This document shows positions 1 through 10,905 of a stretch of 64,000 nt of DNA, one piece after another. The notes beneath the pieces were generated by a model. The model saw only the letters and a program-made list of their open reading frames with translations, did no database searches and was not told the DNA's origin. The stretch is from Gnetum montanum (Eukaryota > Streptophyta > Gnetopsida > Gnetales > Gnetaceae): the NCBI GenBank assembly GCA_015680685.1, contig MNCI01033492.1, positions 2,873 through 66,872 of the forward strand, read 5' to 3'. Each line of letters starts with the position of its first letter. The first letter of the stretch is position 1. Both the position numbers and the translations under genes were made by a program.

Positions 1-556
1 GAGAGAGAGAGAGAGAGAGAGAGCCTCATCAATTCCCTATTCAAGTTTTCTGGTAGCAAAGGGGAAAGTTTGATATCTTTTGTTGTACTCTGTTACTAGT
101 TTTATAGCCATTCCCTACTAATGGGCTTAAATGGCCATGTTGCCCACTTTCTCCACCACGTTGTAGGTTATGTCCACCTCTATTACTACTACATGTTCAC
201 CACCTTGCTACATTAGTTGCATATACGTTAGTTACATTTGCAATCATTACATAATTGTCCATATCTTCCACTAGGCATAGCATCCACTTCGACACATTTC
301 TAGGTGAGCATACTTTGCATTTGATTTTTGAAAAATGGGAGCATTATTCTTGTGAACCCCAAAAACTACATCCTTGGATATCCCTTTCCCTCTATAAACT
401 CTTCAGGTAGATTGGCTTCTTGCATTCCAATGTTCAGTCCTAAGATTTGCAGGTTCTTATTGTTTAAAGACAAGGATCTTAATGATAATTCAATATTTAC
501 CCTAGTAATTAGACTAATAAGTCATGGAACCATGTCTAGCATGGGCAATGTTATCA
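1..556 (-). repeat. 3' LTR (partial) of the minus-strand Ty3/gypsy element
   Basis: The stretch aligns base by base with 6431-6982, including the GA tract (1-23 versus 6431-6463) and a shared motif ATGGGCTTAAATG. Read on the minus strand the LTR starts with TGATAACATTG at 556. A G-rich purine stretch lies just outside it (complement of about 562-576) and is a candidate polypurine tract. The left end lies outside the window. Confidence 0.75.
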
Positions 557-1852
557 TCAACACTTAACCCCCAAACTAGAAACTGCATGCAAGTTTAAGG
601 AATAATAAAACCACATAAATTTTAAAAGGAGATGCAAAAGATAGAGAATCAAAAAGATCATAAAATAAAGATAACTTGAAATTTGAAAGAAAACTATACT
701 GATCTAAACATGATTAAATAACCATATAATCAAGAGATAACTAAATGTAGGTCACTCTTACCACATCATCTTATTTAATCAAGCTCAAAACATATCCCAA
801 TCTTCTCATAAGGTAAAGGTAAAAAGTATGTGAACTACATTAAGCACAAGACCTACACTAAACTTAATGAAGAGGATAAGCTTATCTTAGATCATACATA
901 ATGATAACTTTTAGATTTGTCCTTGGGATTCTTTTTTTCTTTTTTTTGTTGACATTTAGAAAGGGAATGGGTGAAAAGGATTCTTTACTTTTATTTTATT
1001 TTTATAAATTTGGGAAAATAGGTTTTAAAGGGGAATGCAAGCTTGGGTGAAGATTGTTGTTAGACCCCATCACACTCAAGAACTTATTACACTACCAACG
1101 AACATGCTTCTCATTCTTTTTCTTTGTTTCTCTTTTTCTTTACGAAACTTTGCTTATGGTGTACTTCATTCTTAAGGTTGGAATTGCAACATGAGTTTCA
1201 CTGATTAGCTACACTGCCAAAGAACATGGTCCTTTCAAAACTTTTCCCATGGTGCAGTTCAACCCTTATGTATATGCCTTTTAATTACAATCTAGATGGC
1301 ATCATAGTAGGCGTCCTGGGTAGCTAAGGGTTCTCAAGTGGAGATGAACACACTTCACCCTATTACTCATAGGATAGCCATGGGTCATCACACTTGAGGG
1401 TTGGGGCTTAGAAGAGGGAAAATTACATTTTTCAAGGTCACCTAGTGATTTTCGGTAACCATTCTCCAACTTCACATATCCTACATTCACATGATTAGCA
1501 TAAATCTTGTCCTCCATAATCCAACATAACTAATAAAACTAAAACCTTCAAATAAACTAGGAAGGATCATAACATTATTGAACATGTCATATAAAGGAGA
1601 TTATAGTAATATGATATACCATATAAAGAATTATACTTGCATTATTTTTCAATGGTGTTATGATGATCCAATGCCTAGTAACTTAAATGATCATAATGAT
1701 TACTAAATCATATGAAAAGCACAAATCAAACAAAAACTAATATGCTAAAAAAGAGACAATTGAAATGCAAAGAAAATATGCAAATGCAACTATATACAAA
1801 TGAAATGCATGGTGAAGGGGAAGGAAACATGCAACTAAGGATCTACTAGGTG
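557..1852 (-). other. Non-coding 3' internal region of the Ty3/gypsy element
   Basis: AT-rich sequence between integrase and 3' LTR on the minus strand. I see no recognisable domain. A 71-codon reading frame at 1302-1517 (minus) resembles nothing I know and may be chance. Confidence 0.5.
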
Positions 1853-2115
1853 TCCATGTGGGGCACCTCAGTAGAAATGATTTAGATAAAATGCCTTAAA
1901 ATTCCTATGTAACATATATCCTTGTAAGTTACCAATTTTGTAAATATTAGGGCCAATAACATCTATAACTTGGAATGGACCTAACCACATAGGAGAAAAC
2001 CTACTTTGAGGACTTATTTGAGCTCTATAACGTTTTAGGACTATATCTTCTATTTTAAGGACTTTACCTATATATTTCTTGTCAAACCATCTTTTAACAA
2101 TTTTTTAATGATCAA
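1853..2115 (-). pseudogene. Integrase C-terminal fragment
   Basis: Minus-strand translation gives the end of a Ty3/gypsy integrase. It starts with a W-F-D-K-K stretch, then I-V-L-K-R, then MWLGPFQVIDVIGPNIYKI, then a leucine/glycine-rich tail ending in NHFY and a stop. The pattern of a VLK strand followed by LWLGPF and a Y-K-L strand is typical of the SH3-like C-terminal integrase domain. The catalytic DDE core and zinc finger are not found upstream, where RNase-H-like sequence begins within about 200 bp. This is therefore a deletion remnant. Confidence 0.75.
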
Positions 2116-2316
2116 GATTATGAAAATAAATACATAATTGTAATTCACTTGTTCATTTTCTAATGGAGACTAGATTTGGAAAATATGACATCCTTTGACA
2201 TAGCTTCTTTATTAATTTGAGAAACTTTAAAACATTAATCACTGGATTCATCCTTGGAAAATAAAAATTTATGAATATGATCATCATCATCAAAACTTGA
2301 AAATAAAAGATATTAT

Positions 2317-2793
2317 CTAGAATAGAATAGGTGTTAAACATTTTAATAATTCTTTTTGAATCCCAAGCATTATGTCTAAAGGGGCATCTAAAGTAGTGGC
2401 CATTTGAGATAATAAATCAAGAACATAATTTTCTTTCCTTGGAATGTGTTCAATGGATATGTCCTCAAAATTTGACACACCTTCTAATATTTTAATGGTT
2501 TGGATCTCATTCATATCTTTGTCCTCTCCTAATGGTGGTAGGTCACCCAAAAGAAGTTTTTTTTCATCTTGTTGATGATAAGGCAAGGTATCTTCATGGA
2601 TTTCTTCACATTCATTAGAAGAAAAAGGATTTATTTTTGAAATTTCATTCTCATGGTCATTTATAACATGTTTTCGAAGCCCAACTTCAATAACTCCAAT
2701 ATAAAGATTAGTTTTTTGATTTTCCAAAGATTGATTTTGTTGATCAAAAGTTGTTACCACTTGTTTATAGAAAGGTTCTCTTGGTGTGACCAT
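2317..2793 (-). pseudogene. Pol fragment ending in an RNase-H-like tail
   Basis: A 158-codon minus-strand reading frame. Its C-terminal third holds IEHIPRKENYVLDLLSQMA, which matches the conserved end of plant Ty3/gypsy RNase H domains (I-x-H-I-P-R-x-x-N, then a D-x-L-A-like stretch). The N-terminal part follows directly from the protease tail (M-V-T-P-R-E-P), with no reverse transcriptase between. The acidic linker in the middle has no known domain. The fusion of protease tail to RNase H tail points to a large internal pol deletion. Confidence 0.65.
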
Positions 2794-2829
2794 ATATTCA
2801 AATTTTATTTTAATAGGAATTAATAATTC

Positions 2830-3140
2830 TAAGAAATCTAACCTAAAGAAGCCTCAATACTTGGCTTCAAAATTCCTAAATAAAAGCACACCATAAGTGG
2901 GTGACATGTTAACTACTAAAATATCTATATAGCATGTAAAAGTAGGGTATTGTTTAAGTTGTACTTTTACTCCCTTTAATGACCCTACGACAAGTACATT
3001 AGATCCATTAAGTCATAGCACACTTATTGCTTGTGGTAGCATTTGTGCTCCTAATGATTTACATACCTCAAGTGGTGTGACACTAATGGTTGCTCTAAAA
3101 TCCATTAAACAATTATTAACATTCTTTCCTAAAATAATCA
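2830..3140 (-). pseudogene. Retropepsin-type protease fragment, active site degraded
   Basis: Minus-strand translation reads N-C-L-M-D-F-R-A-T-I-S-V-T-P-L, then V-C-K-S-L-G, and about 60 codons later M-S-P-T-Y-G-V-L-L-F-R. This is the layout of retropepsins from Tat/Athila-type elements: L-x-D-S-G-A-T near the start and P-x-Y-G-x-L-L-S-R near the end. The catalytic triad D-[ST]-G has become D-F-R, so the enzyme would be dead. An in-frame stop lies between the two blocks. Confidence 0.7.
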
Positions 3141-3729
3141 AAGTTGTTAGGAAAGAGGTTATTCTTTCTTAATTGAGATGGAATTGCTTGAATTTTTTAT
3201 TGATAATGCATTAGGAGTTTCTACAAAATGAACTTTCCTTATGCTTGTTGAAGATTTTTATTTATTAGTTTCAGCTTTATGAACTATGTTTTGAATCACA
3301 TTTTTCATTTCATTAAAATGTAGAAGATCATACATTGAAATGTTGGCTTTAACTTTGTTCAAATCCTCAACTAGATCATAAGTATTATGTTCATCTTTGG
3401 ATTCTTATTGAGGTGGAGTTATTCTAATTATAGAATGGGGGTTTGGTCATTATGGGACATTTGCTTGGGATGGTCCAATTTGATTATTTGTGTTATTCTG
3501 ATTAGGAGCTCTTCTATTTGGATGAGTATAAGGATCATTACTAGGTTGTGGTTGTGTGATGTTTATAATGTCACTACATCTACAGTAGTGAGTGTTATGT
3601 GGGTTGGGGTCACTTACCATAACTTGTTCCAATGAGAAAACTTCTTCATTTTTGGTTTCATGAGGTATGTTCAAGACCATAAATGGGCTTTCCCATTATG
3701 TTAACTTTGGGCATTATCACCATATAATA

Positions 3730-4782
3730 CTAAAAATTGAGGACAAGTTTTCTTATAATGTTCCCTAGTGTTATGAAGATGATAATAATCATCATTGATT
3801 GATGTACTTAACTTTTTAGATTGTATAGAAACCTTGTTGTTATTTCACTTTAGTTGAACTACTTCATTGGAAAGCTTTTGAAATGAAGTTAATATCTAGG
3901 TCATTTGATTTTGAGTTTGAGTTGTAGATCCAATAGGATTGGATATCCCATTTGGGTTTATAATAGATTGGATTAAAGTTTTCGATTGGTCATCATTTAA
4001 ACTAGTATTAGATGGTAGATATAAGGAAGATGTTGAACTTTGAAAATAATTGTTTGAAGGTTGAGTTAGTTGAAGTGGGGAAGGAGCTTGAAATATAGTA
4101 TTGATCATTGGGAAAGTTGGTAAAGGTAGAGGACTAGATTGCATAGGATTGCTAACACTCATCATTCCAAATTGAGTTTGAAAGCTATTCATGAGGGTAA
4201 TTTTTTCTAACTCAATAACTTTAGCCATTGCTCCTTATATTTTTGTTATGTTGGGATCAGATTTAATGACATAGGAAAAGAATGAATCAATGGTGGATAA
4301 GTAAAAATTGAGGATGCCACCAAGTTGTGGACACATCTCACTTGGCACATAAACAAGTTGGTGAAGGAATATTAGGTTGTAATGGCAAACATTTTCCCTA
4401 GGCATTTTTCTTAAGCTTGTGAAGTTTGTTGATGCTAAGGCTGGGTTGGTGAACTTATCGAACTGAAGTAGGAACTTATTTTTAAATTCTTTCCATGAGT
4501 CAATAGAGGCATTTGGGAGCATAAAAATCCATTAGGTGGCTTTGCTGCTGAAATTTGCCACAAATACCCTACATGCTATGTCATTTTGGACAATGTTATG
4601 GATGTCTAGTAAGGTTATGGATGCCTATTAAGGTTTCAAACATTGTATATGTTGGTGGACATCACTAGTAGGGGTTGTGGGCTTAAAGAAAAAATGTATG
4701 TTTTGAAGTGGTTTTGGAATATAATGATAGATGGTGAAGTTAAAGGGCTTGCTCACCAAGGAAGTTTGGGGTTGATTGGCTA
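3730..4782 (-). pseudogene. Gag polyprotein, broken
   Basis: Gag begins at the minus-strand ATG at 4782 (M-V-A-N-Q-P-Q-T-S) and reads in one frame through two stops into the retrotransposon gag core. That core includes F-V-A-N-F-S-S-K-A-T followed by the stretch SIDSWKEFKNKFLLQF (about 4440-4510), the hallmark of the Retrotrans_gag domain. A further frame (3896-4228) is Q/S/P-rich. A degraded zinc knuckle follows near 3740-3800 (Y-Y-H-L-H-N-T-R-E-H-Y-K-K-T-C-P), with the first cysteines lost. This would have been the structural capsid protein. Confidence 0.75.
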
Positions 4783-5534
4783 CCATCCTAGTCTGAGTTC
4801 TCCTAGAGATAGAACTTGAAAATTGTGAAGATCATTATTTTCTTAAAGTAAAGCGATGTGTAGCTAGTCAACTAGGGGCAAGAGTAGAAGCTCTTTATTG
4901 AGATAAAGATTTGCTCATAAAATGAAAAATAACAAGAAATGTAAAATGCTAATAAACTGTAAAAATTAAAGAAAATAGAAAAATATTTAAATACTATATT
5001 TTTTAATTTTTATTTTTAAAGGAAAAACTAAAATTGCAAATAAAACAAAAAAAAATTTAGAAAATTAAATTAAAAGAAAAATGATGTAAATCACCTCATC
5101 AAAGTTATAGCTAAGGTAAGGATCACCAAATTATAAATTTGAGGATATGAAAATGAAATTGAAATAGAGCAATAAAACTAAAAATAGGCGACTATTAACT
5201 ATAATCAATATTAGAAATGGACCACTAAAGGTTTTAGGTAACATGATCAGAAATTGAAATAGGAAAATGAATTGGATTTTCAGAATAAGAAAATAAGAAC
5301 TAAAGATTAATGAATGTTAACAAGAACATGCAATAGAAATTTTCAGAAATTGGGAAAATAAAAATTTTTAGAGTCTGTAAATTGGTAACTAAGAATAGAA
5401 ACAAAAACAAAAATAGGAATGCAAAAATGAAAATAGATAGTGAAAATCAATGACAAAGAAAAGAAAAATTGATACATTTAGAGACAAAAAGGGAAAAGAA
5501 AGGTTAGAAAACTACCCTCCTTCTACTATCAAAA

Positions 5535-5571
5535 AGGTGTTGATGCATAAATTTTGGATGCATCAACACCT
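5535..5571. repeat. 14-bp perfect inverted repeat (hairpin)
   Basis: AGGTGTTGATGCAT (5535-5548) is followed by a 9-base spacer and its exact reverse complement (5558-5571). It lies at the inner side of the element's 5' region. It could be a transcript hairpin or a relic of an older insertion. Confidence 0.8.
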
Positions 5572-6323
5572 AGAAAAACTCGTTGAGGGAGACTATCACC
5601 TAGGGTGCCTTCCATATGGATATGAAAACCCAAGAATAGTCTTAGCTAGAGAGGGCTATGTGACATTAAAGGATTAAATGGGTACCCTACTCCTTGTCAT
5701 CGCACTACTATTATTTACCACCATTTGCTATCACTTCATGCCACTGTGGTTACTACCAGTGGCACCCATTACTAGCAAGAGAAAAACCTTGCTACCGTAG
5801 GGATGAAGCCCTGCTAATAGTATGGATTGCTACATGCCACTGTTTGTTGATGTTTGTCATACCCTACTACCACCGTTGATTTGTACATGTGTTTCTTTTG
5901 CAGTTGACCCTCACTAATTGCCACTTGCAAAACTCACCACCATGTTCACACTTGTGCTGCTTGCTATAGTTATTGTCTTATGCCATCTGCCACCTACAAC
6001 ATGCTATCAAATGATGCAGTAGATATTGTTGATGTAGACACCACTGGTCTGTCAATTGCATGCCACCATGTGCCATCATTAATGTGCCTACTAACGCATG
6101 CATTGTTCCCTGCGTGCTATCACCAATGCTATGTGCTACCACTACCATTGCTAATGCATGACCCTTTGTTGTACATCTCTTGTAGCTATTGACCACCATT
6201 GCCACATGCTTATCATCGCTCATTGATGCATTGCGCTTTACTATCACTACCTCAATGATGTGCTACTACCACTCATCAATGCACTACGTGCTACTGTCAT
6301 TGGCCAAACAGTCCATGTGTCCA

Positions 6324-6352
6324 CCCCCCCCCCCCCCCCCCCCCCCCCCCCN
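6324..6352. repeat. Poly-C tract (28 C) ending in an n
   Basis: A run of 28 C is followed by one n. The join suggests that sequencing stalled in the homopolymer, so true length is unknown. The opposite strand would be a G-run able to form quadruplex structures. Confidence 0.9.
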
Positions 6353-6428
6353 TGCTAATTGTATCCTAAAACGTCTCTGTGCACTTTATCTCCTTTGGCT
6401 AGTCACTCCATCGCACTCTTGTTGACAC

Positions 6429-6430
<2 letters not shown>

Positions 6431-6467
<37 letters not shown>

Positions 6468-6982
6468 ACCAATTTCCTATTCACATTTGTTGGTAGGATA
6501 GGGGGAGGAGGTTGATATCTTTTACTACACTTTGTCGCTAGTTTTATAGCCACTCCTTATTAATGGGCTTAAATGCCCAAGTTGCCCACTTGCTCCACCA
6601 CACCATTAGTTATGTCCACCTTTGCCACTAGTGCACATTTTCCACCTTGCCACATCAATTATGTCCACAACCACTACATAACCACCCACATCCACCACTA
6701 GGTGTAACTTCCACTTCCACACAGTTTTGGATGAGCATACTTTGCATTTGATTTTTGACAAATATGGGCATTATTCTCGTGAACCCTAAGAACTGCATCC
6801 TAGATGTCCCTTTCCTTTTATAAACTCTTTAGGCATACTAGCTTCTTACATTCCAATGTTTGGTCTCAAGATTTAAAGGTTCTTACCATTTAAAAACAAG
6901 AACCTTAATGATAATTCAATCTTTACCTTAGTAATTAGACTAATAAATCATTGCCCCATGCCTAGCATGGCCGATGTTGGCA
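6431..6982 (-). repeat. 5' LTR of the minus-strand Ty3/gypsy element
   Basis: Aligns with 1-556 over its length. The GA microsatellite at 6431-6463 is present in both copies, so it is part of the LTR. The outer edge at 6982 reads TGCCAACATCGG on the minus strand. The inner edge may lie further left than 6431. Confidence 0.7.
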
Positions 6983-7329
6983 TTAGAAATTCCTAGGATT
7001 ACTTTCCCAACTACATAGATGTCATGGTTGATTTTGAATGTCCCACAAGTATTAATTAGAATGTTTTATGGAATTAGGACATCCCAACTAAGTGACTTAT
7101 GTACAAGTTTAGGATGTCCAAATATGATTAAAACATTCCACCTAACTAGGAAAAGTGGGTTTGAAGATACCTCTAGAATATGTTAGATATCTTCAAATCA
7201 TCTAGAAGCCAGAAAAGAAGAAGAAGAAGAAGAAATAAAGAAAGAAAGAAAGAAAAATCATAAATTCTAACTAATTTCTAAACATTAGTTGTCTCATTGC
7301 TACTAATTGAGATAGTTTGTAAGTTATCC
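6983..7329 (-). repeat. Probable Ty1/copia 3' flank/LTR remnant with AAG microsatellite
   Basis: Lies just downstream (minus strand) of the copia RNase H end. It holds an interrupted AAG/AAAG tract at about 7213-7256. No second LTR copy was found, so the LTR call is inference from position. Confidence 0.35.
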
Positions 7330-8995
7330 CGTAACTTACGTCATTGGAATAATGTCTAACTCTAATTTCATGACAAAAGTCTAAGAAATGTCTTCTTCTA
7401 AAGAGATTTTCTGAGAAAATCTACAAGTTGTTCTTCTATTTGTATAGAAAACAATTGTATATTTTTATAGCTGATGTCCTCTTTGATGACAAGATGACAT
7501 ACCTTAATATGCTTTATTTTTAAAAAAATATTGTACTATTTTTTGCTATTTTAATAGTACTTTGGATGTTGCAATAGATTGGAATTGTTTTCACCTCAAC
7601 TCCAAACTCTTTTAAAATCCATTTCATCCACAAGGGTTGTGTAAACATCAACATACTCTACTTTTGTAGTAGATAGGATTGTTGAACTTTGCTTACTATA
7701 AAATACTAACAATTACCTAACGAAGTAGCAAGACCTACTTAGGTATTTCTGATCAATTTTACAATATGCATAGTCAATGTTACAGTAACACAAAATTCTA
7801 CTAATGTTGGTCCCATGCCCAAATACAAAAGGAGAATGGTTAGCATCAAGTTGGCAATTGATTGTAAAACCTTGTCAAGTCTCATGGATGAGTTTCTTTT
7901 TAAGACTTTGTGGATGCTAGGGCATTCCCTTGATGCAATGCATAATAGTCACATGATCAAATATGATTTCAAGAAACTACAAATAAACAAAAATCTAGCT
8001 TTTCATAAAGGAAAATGATGAAAAAGAACTTATGTAGCTAGCCTCATTTTGTTAGGACAAGTCTAGGATGATGATGATAATGAAAGTTACAATAGCAAAC
8101 AAGATCAATGTTAGAGTCCATTGCATATCAAAGATCTTGATGTATAATACCTTTTAAATAATGAAAAATTCTTTTACAACATTGAAATGAGATTTCTTTG
8201 GGTTAGCTTGATAGCTTGCACATAATCCTACAATAAGCATAATATCATGCATGCCAATAGTTACTTCAAATAAGATTATAAATCATACCTCTACATAACT
8301 TTTGAATCACATATTTACCTTGTGAATGAGTTCTTTGGATTTCACATTCTCAAAACTATTATTTTGTAAGAAGACATTTCTACTATTTGGATAATAATGA
8401 TAACATTTTCGAACCATTTAACGTTAGTAGTTCCTCTAATAAAATCACTCTCGCTTTATTACAGATATAGGAAGTAGCATTTATAACATTTCTCTAGAGC
8501 TTGTATATAACATACTGTAAATTTTTAGCATGGTCCTTACTATGTTGTTGAGTTGCATATTTTATTCTCAGGCCACATCCTTTTGTTTATTTTGAAAGAT
8601 TTCAAAGAACTAGCAAAAGTCCTTGGACTTTTCATGTTTAAATTCTCCTTCATTGTTACTTCTTATAGCTTTGATGCTATATCCCTTCTCATTTTGTAAC
8701 ATAATATGCATCTTGGAGAAGGCAAACTATGTTTATTGTAAAGATTGATAATATATAGTTAAATAGTACCATCTATGTCCAAGAACTAAGGTTTTTACTA
8801 TGTCTAGATAGAGAATTTTAAGGGACAAGAAGTTGAAATGGAATTTTTCTTATCAAATCTTACCGTTGTCATTTTACACTTTAGGCATATTTCACACATT
8901 TGATGACTAAGATTATTTAACTTAGACAAACCTCTCACCATGTTATTTGAAACTAATGTTCACAAGATATCAATGTTAACATTTTATGCCAAAGT
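7330..8995 (-). pseudogene. Ty1/copia pol fossil (integrase, RT end, RNase H)
   Basis: Frames shift repeatedly, but minus-strand translation shows copia landmarks in order. Near 8870-8985 is a pre-integrase/zinc region (N-M-V-R-G-L-S-K-L, then C-E-I-C-L-K-C-K, then S-T-S-C-P-L). Near 8640-8720 is the integrase core (I-R-S-N-N-E-G-E-F, standing for the usual I-R-S-D-x-G-G-E-F). Near 8440-8580 follow R-T-M-L and A-T-S-Y-I-C-N-K. Near 8190-8330 is the RT end (Y-R-G-M-I, D-I-M-L-I-V-G-L-C-A, Y-Q-A-N-P-K-K-S-H). Near 7390-7740 is RNase H (L-S-T-T-K-V-E-Y, then K-H-I-K-V-C-H, then E-E-Q-L-V-D-F). Most of the RT domain is deleted. Confidence 0.8.
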
Positions 8996-9630
8996 ATTAA
9001 GTTATCCATCTTACTCATTAAATACTTAAACTTGAAGTTACAATATCTTGCTATGATGTTACATAATCATTACCTTTCAGCTGTAAATACTTAGTTCCCA
9101 AATGAACACTGAATGCAAATTAATAGATTATTGAGTAGGATTATTCATTATAAACTCATCCATCATAAATATTGTTACTTTTTGTCTTTTTCAAGTGACA
9201 TAATTAAACCTTTATTTTTTTTAAGTGATGTTATTGAATGTTAATTCAAATTTTAACAAAGAGAACCATTTATTTGAAAAATCAAACCTAGAAAACTTGT
9301 TTCCCAAATAAACCGTCATTTGGATTTGTCTATTTGCTAGACAATGGAAAAGGCTGTCTTCTGTGCCATGTTACAAGTGTTAAAGTATACATGGTCAAAA
9401 GTTATTAGGACGGTGCACATTTTCAAGCTCGGTGCATTTTATTGAAGATACAATTACTGACCAAAAAATTCAATGAAAGATACTCATACCAAATATATAT
9501 ATTGGCTTCACGTGCATAAAGTATAGGGAAAGCAGGGATTGTGTTGACGAAAAAATGTTCTGAAGTTCCTTGTCGGCCACACCACCCTGACCAGCCAATC
9601 GTATACACTGAAGACTCTAAGACGCATGGA
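8996..9630. other. No gene recognised
   Basis: AT-rich tail of the copia fossil grading into low-copy DNA. A minus-strand reading frame at 9423-9692 has no recognisable domain and overlaps the start of the repeat array. Confidence 0.4.
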
Positions 9631-9836
9631 CAGTGCTGTTGCCAATTACAAGTAGATAGATACCCTAACAAATCTTTATAATTTCTTTTCAATGAGGCTT
9701 AAATTAATGCAACTTTTCTTCTATGTTCAGTGAAACGAACTTTCACATTAATTTCCTGGTCATCTGATTTGGCATTTAGATTTTCACAGGGAGCTGTTTT
9801 TCCCGTGTCTTCCTAGTCAACAGTTTATGATCTCTG

Positions 9837-9896
9837 TCTGAAGAGAGTAAAGGAAAGTGCTGTTGTTCTGAAGAGAGTAAAGGAAAGTGCTGTTGT
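9837..9896 (+). repeat. 30-bp perfect tandem duplication
   Basis: Two adjacent copies of a 30-base unit beginning TCTGAAGAGAGTAAAGG lie at the junction of units one and two of the 225-bp array. They make the first period 30 bp longer than the second. Confidence 0.85.
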
Positions 9897-10216
9897 TACT
9901 TACGAGTGGATAGATTCCATAACAAATCTTTATGAATGCTTTTCCTGAGACTTAAATGAATGCAATTTTTTCTCTAAGTTTACTGAAACGAACCCACGTT
10001 TTAATTTCCCCGTCATCTGATTTGGCATTTAGATTTTTAGAGTAAGCTATTTTTCTTGTGTCTTACTGGTTGATAGTTTATGAGGTCTCTGTCTAAAGAA
10101 AGCACAAGGAAAGTGCTGTTGTCACTCACAAGTCGGTGGATCTCATAATAAATCTTCATGAAATGCTTTTCATGACACCCAAATCAATGCAGCTTTTGCT
10201 CTAAGTTCAGTAAAAC

Positions 10217-10905
10217 CTATGCATCAAAAGAATCGGATTTGTGGAAGCGAGGAATCGTGATTCTAAATGTGTTTGGTACATGTGCTTCAAGAGAAAGTGA
10301 GGACGGGTTCGTAGTTGCATGGATTCGCCTGCCTTTTGGAGCGTCACAGGTTCCGCCATGACTCATTGCTGGTTTTAGCTCTTTTTATCGTGAAAAACCA
10401 GCAATAAACACGCGTGAATGTGTGAGTCATGGCGGAACCTGTGACGCTCCAAAAGGCAGGCGAATCCATGCAAATGCAATGTTTTCCTCGCACGCCCCGT
10501 CCAAAACTTTCCATATGACCCATACTTGCCCCTTCGGCCTTCGGTGATTTCCGTGTGTTTGTTTATTTATTCGTACTCCCTTGTTTTCTGTGGTCCGTCT
10601 CATGCCGATGCCATGAATCTTGATTGTTTGCTTGCCACTTAACAATGAAATGAAATTTTTGGTATGATTCAGAAGAGGAGAAATATGTAAGATTTTAATG
10701 CAAAATGTAAGAACTAAAAAGGCAATAACAATACGAGGCAAGTCAAGTCGATCATTTCAATGTATATGTACAAATCGAGACAATTTTATTGTAAATTATG
10801 AAATACATACCCATTGCGAATTTAATGCACTTCTGTATGCGCTCCCGAATCCACCGCAAACAGTTCGCCAAAATTTATTCTGAATCGCGAATCTCCGGCA
10901 CATAG
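10217..10905. mobile_element. hAT-like non-autonomous insertion with 8-bp target duplication
   Basis: The third 225-bp unit is interrupted by 689 bp flanked on both sides by AGTAAAAC (10209-10216 and 10906-10913). The uninterrupted units read AGTGAAACGAAC or ACTGAAACGAAC there, so the empty site is known. The ends are CTATG and CATAG, a short terminal inverted repeat. A second inverted block lies just inside (GAATCGTGATTC near 10250 against the complement of GAATCGCGAATC near 10882). An 8-bp duplication with a terminus close to the hAT consensus suggests the hAT superfamily. No transposase is encoded. Confidence 0.7.
10315..10473. repeat. Long inverted repeat: 51-bp perfect arms plus 12-bp inner stem
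   Basis: Arm 10315-10365 is the exact reverse complement of 10423-10473. Inside, 10365-10376 pairs with 10394-10405 around a 17-base loop, leaving a 17-base bulge on the right arm only. Outside the arms pairing continues imperfectly (GGACGGG near 10301 against CCCGTCC near 10496). Transcription through it would give a strong hairpin. Both arms encode the same short peptide frame (A-W-I-R-L-P-F-G-A-S), so this may be an inverted duplication of a once-coding piece. Confidence 0.9.

Larger units (their letters stand above)
4800..6430 (-). other. 5' untranslated/LTR region of the Ty3/gypsy element
   Basis: The part to ~5440 is A-rich and non-coding. From ~5690 to ~6420 the sequence becomes a degenerate mosaic of short CCAC, TGCTA and CATGC words, as if grown from slipped short repeats. 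This may belong to the 5' LTR, because the matching part of the left LTR lies outside the window. No primer-binding site was found. Confidence 0.4.
1..6982 (-). mobile_element. Degenerate Ty3/gypsy LTR retrotransposon (Athila/Tat-like), minus strand
   Basis: Two related LTR copies (1-556, cut by the window edge, and about 6431-6982) flank an internal region read on the minus strand. Going leftward it has gag (from 4782), a CCHC-like remnant (~3740-3800), a protease (~2830-3140), an RNase-H-like tail (2317-2580) and an integrase C-terminus (1853-2115). The reverse transcriptase core is absent between protease and RNase H tail, so this is an internally deleted, non-autonomous copy. All parts carry in-frame stops. 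The right end abuts Ty1/copia-derived DNA, so this element probably inserted into that older element. No primer site could be identified, so the inner edge of the 5' LTR is uncertain. Confidence 0.8.

Noticed and set aside
6189-6425. Reading frame through the poly-C tract encoding a proline run
   Set aside because: It is a product of the homopolymer and an undetermined base, in a retroelement end with no coding signature.
7815-8018. Plus-strand 67-codon frame
   Set aside because: It lies opposite the copia pol fossil, whose motifs read on the minus strand. Shadow frame.
10427-10741. Minus-strand 104-codon frame as a gene
   Set aside because: It runs through one hairpin arm of the transposon insertion and has no recognisable domain. 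The shared peptide with the other arm follows from the inverted repeat.
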